Shown piece by piece: positions 8,308 through 15,269 of a stretch of 56,567 bases of DNA. The notes beneath the pieces are model-generated. The model did no database searches and had not been told where the DNA came from. It saw only the letters and a list, made by a program, of their open reading frames with translations. Source of the DNA: a virus; the IMG/VR virus record IMGVR_UViG_3300031237_000257, positions 1 to 56,567 of that record; one strand, 5' to 3'. Each line of letters opens with the position of its first letter. The stretch's first letter is position 1. The position numbers and the translations under genes were made by a program.

Positions 8308-8895
8308 TCACATCTGATCTTCGGAGTAAATCCCAGCGCTGATCACCGCACTGCCGACGATCATTCGACCGTAGAGAAGCGGTACGCAGCCACCTTGAAC
8401 GCTCGTGTTCACGGCTCCGTTGAAGCTGTAACTGGGGCGATTGTTTGGAGAATCTTGAGTGCCGAGCCCTTTGGCTTGCGGACTGAGCATTTGCACTGCA
8501 CCGCCGATCGCAAGACCAACTCCCAACTGCACTGCCCAGGGTTGCTGGAAAAATGCACCGGCAACAATCAGCACCACACCAACGATGGTTTGTAGAAGGC
8601 CGGTACGCTTAGAGCCAGACAAGACAGGAACGATGCGGATGACATCTCGGCCAGTAGGCTTCTCCAAATCTTCCTCACCGATGTTCTCTTTACCGTTGAA
8701 AATCGCGTATCGAAGTCCCTTACTGGAACTCTCCATCATGTGTTTTTCGAACCCCGGAAACTGCGACTTGAAGTATCCGATAATGTCGCGAAACCCACCC
8801 GAGGTTGTCAGACGGTGCTTACGCCCAAACAAACGAGCGAGTGATCCTGACAACAGAACAATTTGCATTTTTTCTTGAGTAATCATCGACGACAT
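8308..8895 (-). CDS. I: Tail assembly protein I
   Basis: The 195-residue protein has the lambda gpI layout. An N-terminal beta-grasp-like part (IVLLSGSLARLFGRKH, GRDVIRIVPVLSG) is followed by a hydrophobic glycine-rich helix pair (residues about 100-140) and a C-terminal SFNGAVNTSVQGGCVPLLYG, the typical ending. gpI helps build the tail tip with J, L and K and is not itself abundant in the virion. The ATG at 8895 follows CGGAG. Three cargo units separate it from K, whereas K and I are adjacent in lambda. Confidence 0.88.
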   Translation of the reverse strand: MSSMITQEKMQIVLLSGSLARLFGRKHRLTTSGGFRDIIGYFKSQFPGFEKHMMESSSKGLRYAIFNGKENIGEEDLEKPTGRDVIRIVPVLSGSKRTGLLQTIVGVVLIVAGAFFQQPWAVQLGVGLAIGGAVQMLSPQAKGLGTQDSPNNRPSYSFNGAVNTSVQGGCVPLLYGRMIVGSAVISAGIYSEDQM

Positions 8896-8911
8896 ACTTT
8901 TCTCCGGGCAG

Positions 8912-8937
8912 CAAAAAGCCGCCCTAAAAGGCGGCTT
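8912..8937 (-). terminator. Intrinsic terminator just upstream of tail gene I
   Basis: Minus strand AAGCCGCC-TTTTAG-GGCGGCTT is followed by TTT. It lies between the lipoprotein gene and the I ribosome binding site. Confidence 0.75.
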
Positions 8938-8951
8938 CGTGTTGTCTCTTA

Positions 8952-9374
8952 TTACTGGATGCGGGTAAGCCTCAGATTTCCATCTGATGGCAGCAATATT
9001 CGGTAAGCCTCATGGCCGCCTGGTTTCAATTCAGTGTTCTCCGACGTCGCTATGTTTGGGCAAATACCGCCGCCGGTTTCAAGCCGAAAAAAATATGAAC
9101 CTGCGGTCAGAGAAAGACGAATGAACTCGCCTTGCCGTATCGAAAAAACCTTCACATTATTGACGAACATGTCATGGCTACACCCAGAGCCAAACACGCC
9201 CGCATCACGTAAGAACACAACGGTAGCGGCTTCCTGTGCGTTTGCCGATGTGGCTACCATCTCCGGCTGATAGACCCGATCGGCAGGTATCGTCTTCGCT
9301 GTCTGCTCGGTGACTGGGGATGTAGAACACCCCGCCAACAACGCCACCACCAACGCCCCCATCAAAATCCGCAT
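8952..9374 (-). CDS. Predicted outer-membrane lipoprotein (cargo)
   Basis: The 140-residue protein opens with a lipoprotein signal, MRILMGALVVALLAGC, with lipobox LLAGC and Ser after the Cys, which favours the outer membrane. The mature part has conserved-looking segments (AATVVFLRDAGVFGSG, VFSIRQGEFIRLSLTAGSYFFR) like small lipoproteins of the DUF2846 type. It lies 43 bases after the RDD gene in the same direction and probably forms an operon with it. A lipoprotein made from a prophage tail region is a classic place for a superinfection-exclusion or receptor-masking gene such as lambdoid cor. That role is inferred from position. Confidence 0.75.
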   Translation of the reverse strand: MRILMGALVVALLAGCSTSPVTEQTAKTIPADRVYQPEMVATSANAQEAATVVFLRDAGVFGSGCSHDMFVNNVKVFSIRQGEFIRLSLTAGSYFFRLETGGGICPNIATSENTELKPGGHEAYRILLPSDGNLRLTRIQ

Positions 9375-9417
9375 GATTCTTCCTCGTCCTGAAAGGGGAT
9401 GACTGTAGCATTTACCT

Positions 9418-9840
9418 TTACTTGGATCGGATCACAATCGTAGATGCGAGCATGTCGCCTAATCGTTTCCGTGAACCAAAAAAAATGAATATCCAGTCAA
9501 AAATACTTAAGAACGGCGTCGTGATGTTTCGCATGAAAGATTGATAAAGATTACAGCTGAGGTAGCTGCGCTCATCAATCACTGACATGCCCAACAACTT
9601 TTTGCCAAGGCTTTGACCGTTCGGCATTGCATCGGAAAACAGGTAATACGCCACGCCTGAGCCGACGGCGAGCGCGCCGACCACACTAGACGGTAAACCA
9701 ACAAAATCAGCTGATCGCCCCACGAAGAAAAAGAGAAAGACAGTGATTATGGAGTCAATCATTTGTCCTCCCCATCGCCGCCCCAATCCGGCTAGGTTTT
9801 TGGGCTTCTGATACTCGCCTTGGGTATTGTTTACTTCCAT
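9418..9840 (-). CDS. RDD-family membrane protein (cargo)
   Basis: The 140-residue protein matches the RDD family. LGRRWGGQMIDSII gives the opening R and the R/D pair of the first helix, and NGQSLGKKLLGMSVID is the family's hallmark loop. Three or four hydrophobic segments are visible (about residues 28-45, 52-68, 108-122). RDD proteins are inner-membrane proteins, some linked to transport or stress. The start ATG at 9840 follows GGAGCGG. It sits with the downstream lipoprotein gene between tail genes K and I. Confidence 0.82.
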   Translation of the reverse strand: MEVNNTQGEYQKPKNLAGLGRRWGGQMIDSIITVFLFFFVGRSADFVGLPSSVVGALAVGSGVAYYLFSDAMPNGQSLGKKLLGMSVIDERSYLSCNLYQSFMRNITTPFLSIFDWIFIFFGSRKRLGDMLASTIVIRSK

Positions 9841-10224
9841 GCGTTGCCGCTCCGTTGGTATATGGATCAGAGAATATCGGCACCGGCCAAAAAATATTTA
9901 GCTCACCCCAAACCGAAGCTCTGAAAACCCTTGGGCCAAAGCATCAGATCAGCCTGTACGAATCCTCAGTAACGCCCTATTTACCGTCGTAGTAGCCTTC
10001 TGCCCCCAGACAGTCCAAGGAACGGGTCCCTTCCTAGAGAAATGTACAGAGTCGGATAACTTCCAGACCATCATGCACAGGCTTGATGCCAGAAAACCGA
10101 ATGGGCTTCGATTAATGACCGCGTAGTCACCGACATCTGCAGCTCAGATGACTTTAGCGTGAACTAAGTCTGGACCAGGCAAACCGATTTCAAGGCGCCT
10201 GCCCACCACTACAAGGAGTTTCAA
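9841..10224. other. Divergent intergenic region between two cargo units
   Basis: About 380 bases separate the minus-strand RDD gene from the plus-strand two-gene unit. It must hold promoters for both. I could not pick a convincing -35/-10 pair, and I see no gene, repeat or RNA. Confidence 0.4.
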
Positions 10225-10380
10225 ATGCTTGACATACTTTTCAAAATTTTCGGCTCACTGCTCCAGATTTGGTCTTCCCTCTCAGAAGATCAGAAGGACG
10301 GAATCTGCAAAGCTCTCACGGACCTTATGGAAGATCTATTCCGGGGTTTCTACAAAGCGAACTCGGGAGATGCGCAATGA
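10225..10380 (+). CDS. Small 51-residue amphipathic protein, first of a coupled pair
   Basis: The frame begins MLDILFKIFGSLLQIWSSLS and has a strong binding site, AAGGAG, seven bases upstream. The first 20 residues form a hydrophobic or amphipathic helix, followed by an acidic-basic helix (EDQKDGICKALTDLMEDLF). The next gene starts inside its stop codon (ATGA). Nothing in the sequence matches a family I know. The layout of a short membrane-active peptide coupled to a second small soluble protein would fit a toxin-antitoxin or exclusion pair, but that is inference. Confidence 0.65.
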   Translation: MLDILFKIFGSLLQIWSSLSEDQKDGICKALTDLMEDLFRGFYKANSGDAQ

Positions 10381-10664
10381 AGTCGCTAGTCGAAATCATG
10401 AATGCGCACAAAGAATCCAATTCACTTGCAGCAACTACCAAAGCCGGAATAGGACTTGCGACAGCCTCGATCCTAGGGTCCACATTGGGTGCAACGAAAG
10501 CTAAACAGTTTTCGGATGACGCGGCGAGTCTCGTCACGAGTGACGATTTTCTGAATGAGCTCGAATCAGAGCTGGGTCTGCCACAGAACGACGAAACAGA
10601 AGACGAGTTTGTCGCTCGTGCAAAAGCAAGCATGTTCGAAATGCTTAGGGCTAAACTCAAGTAA
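10377..10664 (+). CDS. 95-residue protein, second of the coupled pair
   Basis: The start is the ATG at 10377 (MKSLVEIMNAHKES), which overlaps the previous stop by four bases. A longer in-frame ATG at 10269 would run through the whole upstream gene and is less likely. Residues about 20-42 are small and hydrophobic (AATTKAGIGLATASILGS), possibly one membrane helix or a membrane-associated hairpin. The C-terminal half is acidic and helical (DDFLNELESELGLPQNDETE). The function is unknown. A strong plus-strand terminator follows, so the pair is a self-contained unit inserted against the direction of the tail operon. Confidence 0.65.
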   Translation: MKSLVEIMNAHKESNSLAATTKAGIGLATASILGSTLGATKAKQFSDDAASLVTSDDFLNELESELGLPQNDETEDEFVARAKASMFEMLRAKLK

Positions 10665-10673
10665 CCAAGCCCA

Positions 10674-10695
10674 AGCCCGGCACGCCGGGCTTTTT
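10674..10695 (+). terminator. Intrinsic terminator of the 51/95-residue pair
   Basis: AGCCCGGC-AC-GCCGGGCT is followed by TTTT on the plus strand, ten bases after the stop codon. Confidence 0.85.
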
Positions 10696-10735
10696 GATGC
10701 GAGGCCCCTCGATCCACCCTCCTTCAAGGATGAAT

Positions 10736-11269
10736 ATGAAAAGAGAGTTATTCTCGAAAGATATAGATAAGAAAATAAATCTATTTCATCGGTCTTTTGA
10801 TCGAGATGACAACCTGCTAACGGCGGTGCTACGTGGGCATATGATGATTGAAGAGAGATTGCATGACGTAATCTCTGCTGGCGTGGCGAGCTATTCGAGG
10901 CCACACAACAAAAACGACATATTCACTTTTGGTACAGCCACCGAACTAGCCAAGGCGATTGTGGGCTCCGCAAGCGGAGCTGAGCTGTGGAAAGCCATCA
11001 AAGCCTTGAACAATCTACGTAATGCAGTCGGGCACAGAAACGAACCAGTCCGATTGGATTCGCTATTAGTGAAATTCTTCCAAGACAGCGAGCCTACTGC
11101 GCAGGCAGTCTTTAAAAAGAGCTTTGTCACATATAACCCTCAGGGGGAGGAAGAGGATACTCACGCGATAGTCGTGCGAACTCGTACCATGGCGATTTGG
11201 ACCTTACTCGGGATCCATGCCGACAATCTCGCTCGGGAGTTGGACACTGCTCTTGAGCACCGAAGGTAA
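10736..11269 (+). CDS. HEPN-motif protein, candidate RNase or defence factor
   Basis: The chosen ATG at 10736 (MKRELFSKDIDKK) has AAGGA five bases before it and gives 177 residues; the frame could extend to 10694. The protein is all-helical, with a segment LRGHMMIEERLHDVI and, at about residues 93-101, LRNAVGHRN. The RN-x3-H pattern is the active-site motif of HEPN RNases, and the preceding long helices fit that fold. HEPN proteins act in abortive infection, toxin-antitoxin and RNA processing. There is no nucleotidyltransferase partner next to it. It is one of several plus-strand cargo genes in the K-I gap. The fold call is from motif and helix pattern only. Confidence 0.6.
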   Translation: MKRELFSKDIDKKINLFHRSFDRDDNLLTAVLRGHMMIEERLHDVISAGVASYSRPHNKNDIFTFGTATELAKAIVGSASGAELWKAIKALNNLRNAVGHRNEPVRLDSLLVKFFQDSEPTAQAVFKKSFVTYNPQGEEEDTHAIVVRTRTMAIWTLLGIHADNLARELDTALEHRR

Positions 11270-11366
11270 GTGAAAATCGGCTGCCATTTACCGTATGCAA
11301 TGACCACATTGCTAGCTGAGCGTCAAAGAAGTCCATTTCTCGAAAGTCATTGCGCAAGGGAGCGAT

Positions 11367-11630
11367 ATGTCAGAGCCCACTCACAGCTTCAAATGCCTCG
11401 GCCACACCAAACGAGATGACTGCTTGATTGAGCGCTACCACCTAGAAGTGACCGATACCCAGAGCGGCAATACCGTGACGATCTCTGTCGAGCCAAGACA
11501 CCTTGCGTCAGCCCGGAGCATGAAACGGATCCTTCTAGATCGGTGCATGTTCTATAGGGCAACACGGGCGTCACACGACCAGATGCTACTCGAGATTTTT
11601 GATCCGCAGGCTGAAACAATCAACGAGTAG
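11367..11630 (+). CDS. Unknown 87-residue soluble protein
   Basis: The ATG at 11367 has GGGAG upstream. The protein looks mixed alpha-beta, with VTDTQSGNTVTISVEPRHL followed by a basic helix SARSMKRILLDRCMFYRA. It has no membrane span and no metal site. I do not recognise it. Its stop codon lies in the stem of its own terminator, so it is a compact single-gene unit. Confidence 0.6.
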   Translation: MSEPTHSFKCLGHTKRDDCLIERYHLEVTDTQSGNTVTISVEPRHLASARSMKRILLDRCMFYRATRASHDQMLLEIFDPQAETINE

Positions 11631-11649
11631 TCCGGCCCGCCGGACTTTT
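11629..11649 (+). terminator. Intrinsic terminator of the 87-residue gene
   Basis: AGTCCGGC-CC-GCCGGACT is followed by TTT. The first bases overlap the stop codon. Confidence 0.85.
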
Positions 11650-11687
11650 CACAATCGTATGGCGGACCAGCTAACAAGGAGCGCTGA

Positions 11688-12254
11688 ATGTCGTGGTGGA
11701 GACGTATCTTTTCGCCAAACTCCAAAAGTGAGCCGAAAACAAATCATCAACATCCTCAGGCCTCGAGAGCTGGAACTTACGGCATTCATACGTTACAGCC
11801 TACGGTAGCGCTGCCCAAGCCGCCTGCTGAACCCGTAGCACTAGAGCAGAAAAAGACGCGTACCAAGAAAGCCACTCCCGTCGAGGCAGATCTACCACCA
11901 CTGACCGGCAGGATTACTGGAGGGCATGTGTGTGCGTTCGACGTAGTTGGTGAATCCCATTACCAGGCTGCCCTTCGAAAATTACGAAATAGTCGCCACA
12001 TGGCTACCGACAATGACTTCATTGCAGACATTGTCGCGGAGCCAGAGAACGCCCATGACCAGACTGCATGCGCCGTCTATATTGAAGGGTTCAAGGTAGG
12101 GTACCTACCTCGCGACGCAGCTGCAGACTTTCACCAGCAAATCGCCGACATGGGCGTCACCGGTCTTTGGAGATTCGAGACCAAAGCTAAACTTTCCGGA
12201 GGCTGGGATGATCGGCCAATGATCGGCGTGCTGCTGAGCCTTCCGAAATCCTAG
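11688..12254 (+). CDS. HIRAN-like domain protein
   Basis: The 188-residue protein begins MSWWRRIFSPNSKSE, with a low-complexity basic and proline-rich linker to about residue 70. The C-terminal domain (residues about 75-188) contains AFDVVGESHYQAALRK and IVAEPENAHDQTACAVYIEG, followed by KVGYLPRDAA. This is the pattern of HIRAN domains, which bind single-stranded DNA ends or stalled forks and are often fused to helicases or nucleases. Here the domain stands almost alone. The start ATG at 11688 follows AAGGAG. A role in sensing damaged or foreign DNA is possible but unproven. Confidence 0.65.
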   Translation: MSWWRRIFSPNSKSEPKTNHQHPQASRAGTYGIHTLQPTVALPKPPAEPVALEQKKTRTKKATPVEADLPPLTGRITGGHVCAFDVVGESHYQAALRKLRNSRHMATDNDFIADIVAEPENAHDQTACAVYIEGFKVGYLPRDAAADFHQQIADMGVTGLWRFETKAKLSGGWDDRPMIGVLLSLPKS

Positions 12255-12262
12255 ACAGATGC

Positions 12263-12287
12263 AAAAAGCCCAGCGCGGGGCTGGGCT
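12263..12287 (-). terminator. Intrinsic terminator between convergent cargo genes
   Basis: AGCCCAGC / GCTGGGCT with a five-base loop has a T run on the minus strand, after the acetyltransferase gene. On the plus strand it could also slow transcription from the HIRAN gene. Confidence 0.75.
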
Positions 12288-12291
12288 CTGT

Positions 12292-12714
12292 TCAATTGTG
12301 ACTGGAAAGCGTGATGAAGAACTTTCTATCGCAATGATGCCTTACTGGATAGCCCGTGAAAACGGCTTGCCAGAATGACTCAGCCCCCTCAACGATATCG
12401 ATCATTATCTCATCGACTCCCTCTTGCTGAAGGAGGTTGATGAATTGCTTCATAGCTTTTCGTCCTACACCTTGTCGGCGAAAAGGTGAGAAAATGACTA
12501 GTGGGAATATCTCAGCGGGCACAGCTCGGTACGTACAAAACCCCGCAATCTCACAGTTTGATTTGATTATGAAAACATTCTCACCGAGAGAATCAACGGG
12601 CCCCGATTGACTAGTAACCGAACCGATCGACTTGTCAGGGTCAGCCAGAGCTTTCAGCTGAAGCAACTTAATTTCTTCGGTCGAGGCAAACCCAATGCTT
12701 ACATCTGCTCCCAT
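12292..12714 (-). CDS. GNAT-family N-acetyltransferase
   Basis: The start chosen is the ATG at 12714 (MGADVSIGFASTEE), giving 141 residues. An in-frame ATG at 12816 would add 34 residues with no sign of selection. Motif A of the acetyl-CoA site is clear: IFSPFRRQGVGRKAM carries the R/Q-x-x-G-x-G/A signature. Motif B follows near the end (GAESFWQAVFTGY). The substrate cannot be told. GNAT proteins in mobile elements include toxins, antibiotic-modifying enzymes and protein acetylases. It lies downstream of K, in the same direction as the tail genes but with its own terminator. Confidence 0.75.
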   Translation of the reverse strand: MGADVSIGFASTEEIKLLQLKALADPDKSIGSVTSQSGPVDSLGENVFIIKSNCEIAGFCTYRAVPAEIFPLVIFSPFRRQGVGRKAMKQFINLLQQEGVDEIMIDIVEGAESFWQAVFTGYPVRHHCDRKFFITLSSHN

Positions 12715-13068
12715 CTCGCTACACCTATGAAAAAAGGCCAGTCTAGCAGGTAGCACTTCTCTACCCAGTAGAACCATATCGCGACCAAGCAAGCGCGGAG
12801 CATCGATGCGGTCCACGCCCTAAGCGATGCTTGGGAAGAATGTGTCAGGTCAAAATACCCAGACTATGCCGAATCGATTCTGGCAAACGTGGTATTAGCT
12901 TATCGGACGTTTTCACTCCGTGGAAGCGAGCGGCAATATCTGATAACCGCCTACCATCGCGCGTCGGATGAAGCGATCCATCGTCAGCTTCTGGATTTTT
13001 TTTCATTGTTTCCTGCGTGAGTTTCAAGAGCGTTCCGCATTTGAACCTCCAGAATAATCAATGATTTT
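12715..13068. other. Gap between tail gene K and the acetyltransferase
   Basis: About 350 bases. A TTG-started 60-codon minus-strand frame (12845-13027) and an 18-codon ATG frame behind GGAGG at 13040 overlap here in different registers, which could be the remains of a frameshifted small gene. I do not call either as a gene. Confidence 0.35.
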
Positions 13069-13839
13069 TCAGTTCTGGACATCTCGCTGCCGCCAGTAGC
13101 TGACGGTTACCTCTGCCCAGTAGCCGCCGTACACGTCGCGCTTGCTGTCCCGGTTGTACAAGTGATGCAAGATTGACCCGGGCGCCGGGCAATGCTCCGG
13201 CTCGGACTTCAGCGCGCCGTCAGCCAAGTAGATCGCGGCATGGTTCGGCACTGGTGAGCGGATCTGCATCAGCACCAGGTCCCCATGCTGCAGGTTCGAG
13301 ACCTTCTCGAAGCCAGCGGCGGGCAGGTTTTCCAGATACAGGTTTCCGCCCTTGTCCCACCAGCCATCCTCCCGTTCGTAGTTGCCGAGATCGATGCCCA
13401 TCTCCCGGCGGTAGAAGTCCAGGATGATGCTCAGGCAGTCGTGCACGCCGTGGGCGAACTTGCGGCCAATCAACGGGGCTTCGTAGCCGACGGGGGCAAA
13501 GCTCACCAACTCGCCGGCGCGCACCTGGTCGTCGTCACCTTTCCTGACTTCGAGAATGTGCCAGGGCAGACCGGATGCTTCGCAGGAAACGCGATCGGCT
13601 TTGCTCGGCGCCGCCGGATAGTCCGGATGACTGTGCACGACCGCCAGCACCGGGCCGCGATCCTCGGCGGTGGCATAGTCCTCCGGCGCCAGCCTGAAAT
13701 GCTCGCTGGGCGTCGAGGCGGTGTTTCGGCAAGGGACATAGATTTCCTTCCGCCCATCTCGCACCAGCAGCCCGCAACACTCCTTCGGGTACTCGGCCAG
13801 CGCGTGACGCTCGATCGCAGCGCGATTTGCTTTGTTCAT
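13069..13839 (-). CDS. K: Tail assembly protein K (JAMM plus NlpC/P60)
   Basis: The ATG at 13839 (MNKANRAAIERHAL) is chosen because it overlaps the end of L; the longer frame runs back through L. The 256-residue protein joins two domains, as in lambda gpK. First is a JAMM/MPN metalloprotease-type fold, with Glu in YPKECCGLL and the zinc motif VHSHPDYPAAPSKAD (H-x-H...S-x-x-D, residues about 67-80). Second is an NlpC/P60 cysteine peptidase, with the catalytic Cys in HGVHDCLSII (about residue 138) and His in VPNHAAIYL (about residue 202). It helps form the tail tip and probably opens peptidoglycan during DNA entry. Confidence 0.93.
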   Translation of the reverse strand: MNKANRAAIERHALAEYPKECCGLLVRDGRKEIYVPCRNTASTPSEHFRLAPEDYATAEDRGPVLAVVHSHPDYPAAPSKADRVSCEASGLPWHILEVRKGDDDQVRAGELVSFAPVGYEAPLIGRKFAHGVHDCLSIILDFYRREMGIDLGNYEREDGWWDKGGNLYLENLPAAGFEKVSNLQHGDLVLMQIRSPVPNHAAIYLADGALKSEPEHCPAPGSILHHLYNRDSKRDVYGGYWAEVTVSYWRQRDVQN

Positions 13840-13841
13840 GG

Positions 13842-14525
13842 TCAGTTCCGGATCAGGCCGGCGGCCGGGAATGAGCCGTACGGCAGAGGATTGTTTTCGC
13901 CGAAGCGCAGCTTGCAGCTGGTCAGGCGCCCGCCGCATTTGTCCTTGGCTGCGTCCGTGACAATGATGTCGTTTTCATCAGCCACCGGCGGTCCGTTGTA
14001 GCCGCAGTACGGTCCACGGTATCCGCCGCAGCTCAGCCACCAGCAGACGTTGGCCACGATCTGCCGGCGCGGCAGTTGCACGCCGGCGAAGTCCAGCGCC
14101 GTGGCTAGTTCGAACTGGACCGTTTCGTTGTCCTCCGCAGCCTTGCGCTCGACGTACCAGATATCCGGTGGCAGCTCTTCGTCTGGATCCGCTTCAGGCT
14201 GTCCGTCCAGGTACTTGCCCAGCGTGCGGTGTCGAATCAGCTTCGCGCCCACCAGATCCTCGAAATACAGGACCAGAGCCGTGATGAAGCCGCCGACGTT
14301 GCCCACGGAAAGCGTTGGTGTTGGCTGGGCGCCCTGCCCGGTCATCTCGAAGCCTTCGGCCTTGATCGGCCACGGCGAATACTCCTCGCCCTGCCAGAAG
14401 ATCGACGACTGCTGCGGGTAGCCGTGGAAGCGGTACAGCTCGGCGCCCAGCACCGTGGCATCGAGCTCAAAAAGCTCCACCCACGCGCCAGGCTCCAGGG
14501 TCTGGATATCGGCCGTGATCGGCAT
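13842..14525 (-). CDS. L: Minor tail protein L
   Basis: The 227-residue protein follows the lambda gpL plan. The N-terminal domain (VELFELDATVLGAELYRFHG) is followed by a C-terminal cysteine-bearing region. Cysteines at CWWLSCGGYRGPYCGY and KDKCGGRLTSCKLRFGE are the ligands of the iron-sulfur cluster described for gpL-type proteins. It joins the tail tube to the tip complex. It ends two bases before the K start. In lambda, L follows M directly; here a fibre module lies between them. Confidence 0.92.
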   Translation of the reverse strand: MPITADIQTLEPGAWVELFELDATVLGAELYRFHGYPQQSSIFWQGEEYSPWPIKAEGFEMTGQGAQPTPTLSVGNVGGFITALVLYFEDLVGAKLIRHRTLGKYLDGQPEADPDEELPPDIWYVERKAAEDNETVQFELATALDFAGVQLPRRQIVANVCWWLSCGGYRGPYCGYNGPPVADENDIIVTDAAKDKCGGRLTSCKLRFGENNPLPYGSFPAAGLIRN

Positions 14526-14629
14526 CGTGTTTCCTCAAAAAGAATTTAATCCGCCAAAAGGGGTTGGCAGCTCAGGAGGTTTGACAGTTATGGGATGTGA
14601 GCTACGTTCATCGAACCTCAGGAGATCCT

Positions 14630-14887
14630 ATGAACAACACCGATGAAGTGGAGCTTTGCAAACAGTTAGTGGATGCTTTCGACGCCCACATAAAACCGTC
14701 AAATATTCCGCGGTGGATCAGATGGCGTCATACCGACGGATCGAGTGACGTTGTGAGCGGCATGAACTTAAAGCTCACCGCCGTGGGTCCTTACGTCAAA
14801 ATTGAACAGCCGCCATCGGAAGTCTGGTTGATCCGAGCAATCTATATCGACTCGATCAGCACAAAAGAATTGAAGCCGAAGATTTAG
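14630..14887 (+). CDS. Unknown 85-residue protein, antisense to the tail operon
   Basis: The ATG at 14630 (MNNTDEVELCKQLV) is preceded by CAGGAG. The protein is soluble, with a helix then a beta-rich half (NLKLTAVGPYVKIEQPP). No motif is seen. It lies between L and the fibre assembly gene on the other strand, so it may have come in with the fibre module. Confidence 0.55.
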   Translation: MNNTDEVELCKQLVDAFDAHIKPSNIPRWIRWRHTDGSSDVVSGMNLKLTAVGPYVKIEQPPSEVWLIRAIYIDSISTKELKPKI

Positions 14888-14894
14888 CACAAGA

Positions 14895-15269
14895 TCAGGC
14901 CGGGCGTGGCGGTCGCTTCGTGAGGTCCGGGTAGTCGGGATTGCCATCCTTCCAGTTGCGCAGCGCGATCCAGTACGCCTTCCATTCGGCTTCTGTACCA
15001 GGTAATGCGTCGGGGTCCTCAAATTGGATTGCAGTCACATTATCCTTGGCGATTGGCAACTCAGAGTCGCGCCACACGTCTTCCGCACGTCGAAGCTGGG
15101 AAGGGCTCGCTGTCCATCCAGGAAACAGCCAAACTTGATCAGCATACTCAGGCGGATCTACTGCGATCGCACTATCCGGCGGGTTCTCATTCCACCCGCC
15201 AAGATAAACCCCGTATTCGTCGATGTAGTGAAAAACCGGCGATCCTTCCAAAATATCAAGATCACTCAT
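14895..15269 (-). CDS. Tail fibre assembly chaperone
   Basis: The ATG at 15269 overlaps the fibre stop codon (ATGA), giving 124 residues. The C-terminal part, EAEWKAYWIALRNWKDGNPD, followed by a proline-rich end, is the typical Tfa-like signature. The N-terminal part (YIDEYGVYLGGW) resembles the recognition region for the fibre tip. It should help fold and trimerise the fibre encoded just before it. The pair would be expected to exchange together between phages. Confidence 0.82.
   Translation of the reverse strand: MSDLDILEGSPVFHYIDEYGVYLGGWNENPPDSAIAVDPPEYADQVWLFPGWTASPSQLRRAEDVWRDSELPIAKDNVTAIQFEDPDALPGTEAEWKAYWIALRNWKDGNPDYPDLTKRPPRPA

Noticed and set aside
12845-13027. 60-codon TTG-started minus-strand frame after K
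   Set aside because: No binding site before its start and a competing short frame in another register; left as a possible gene remnant only.
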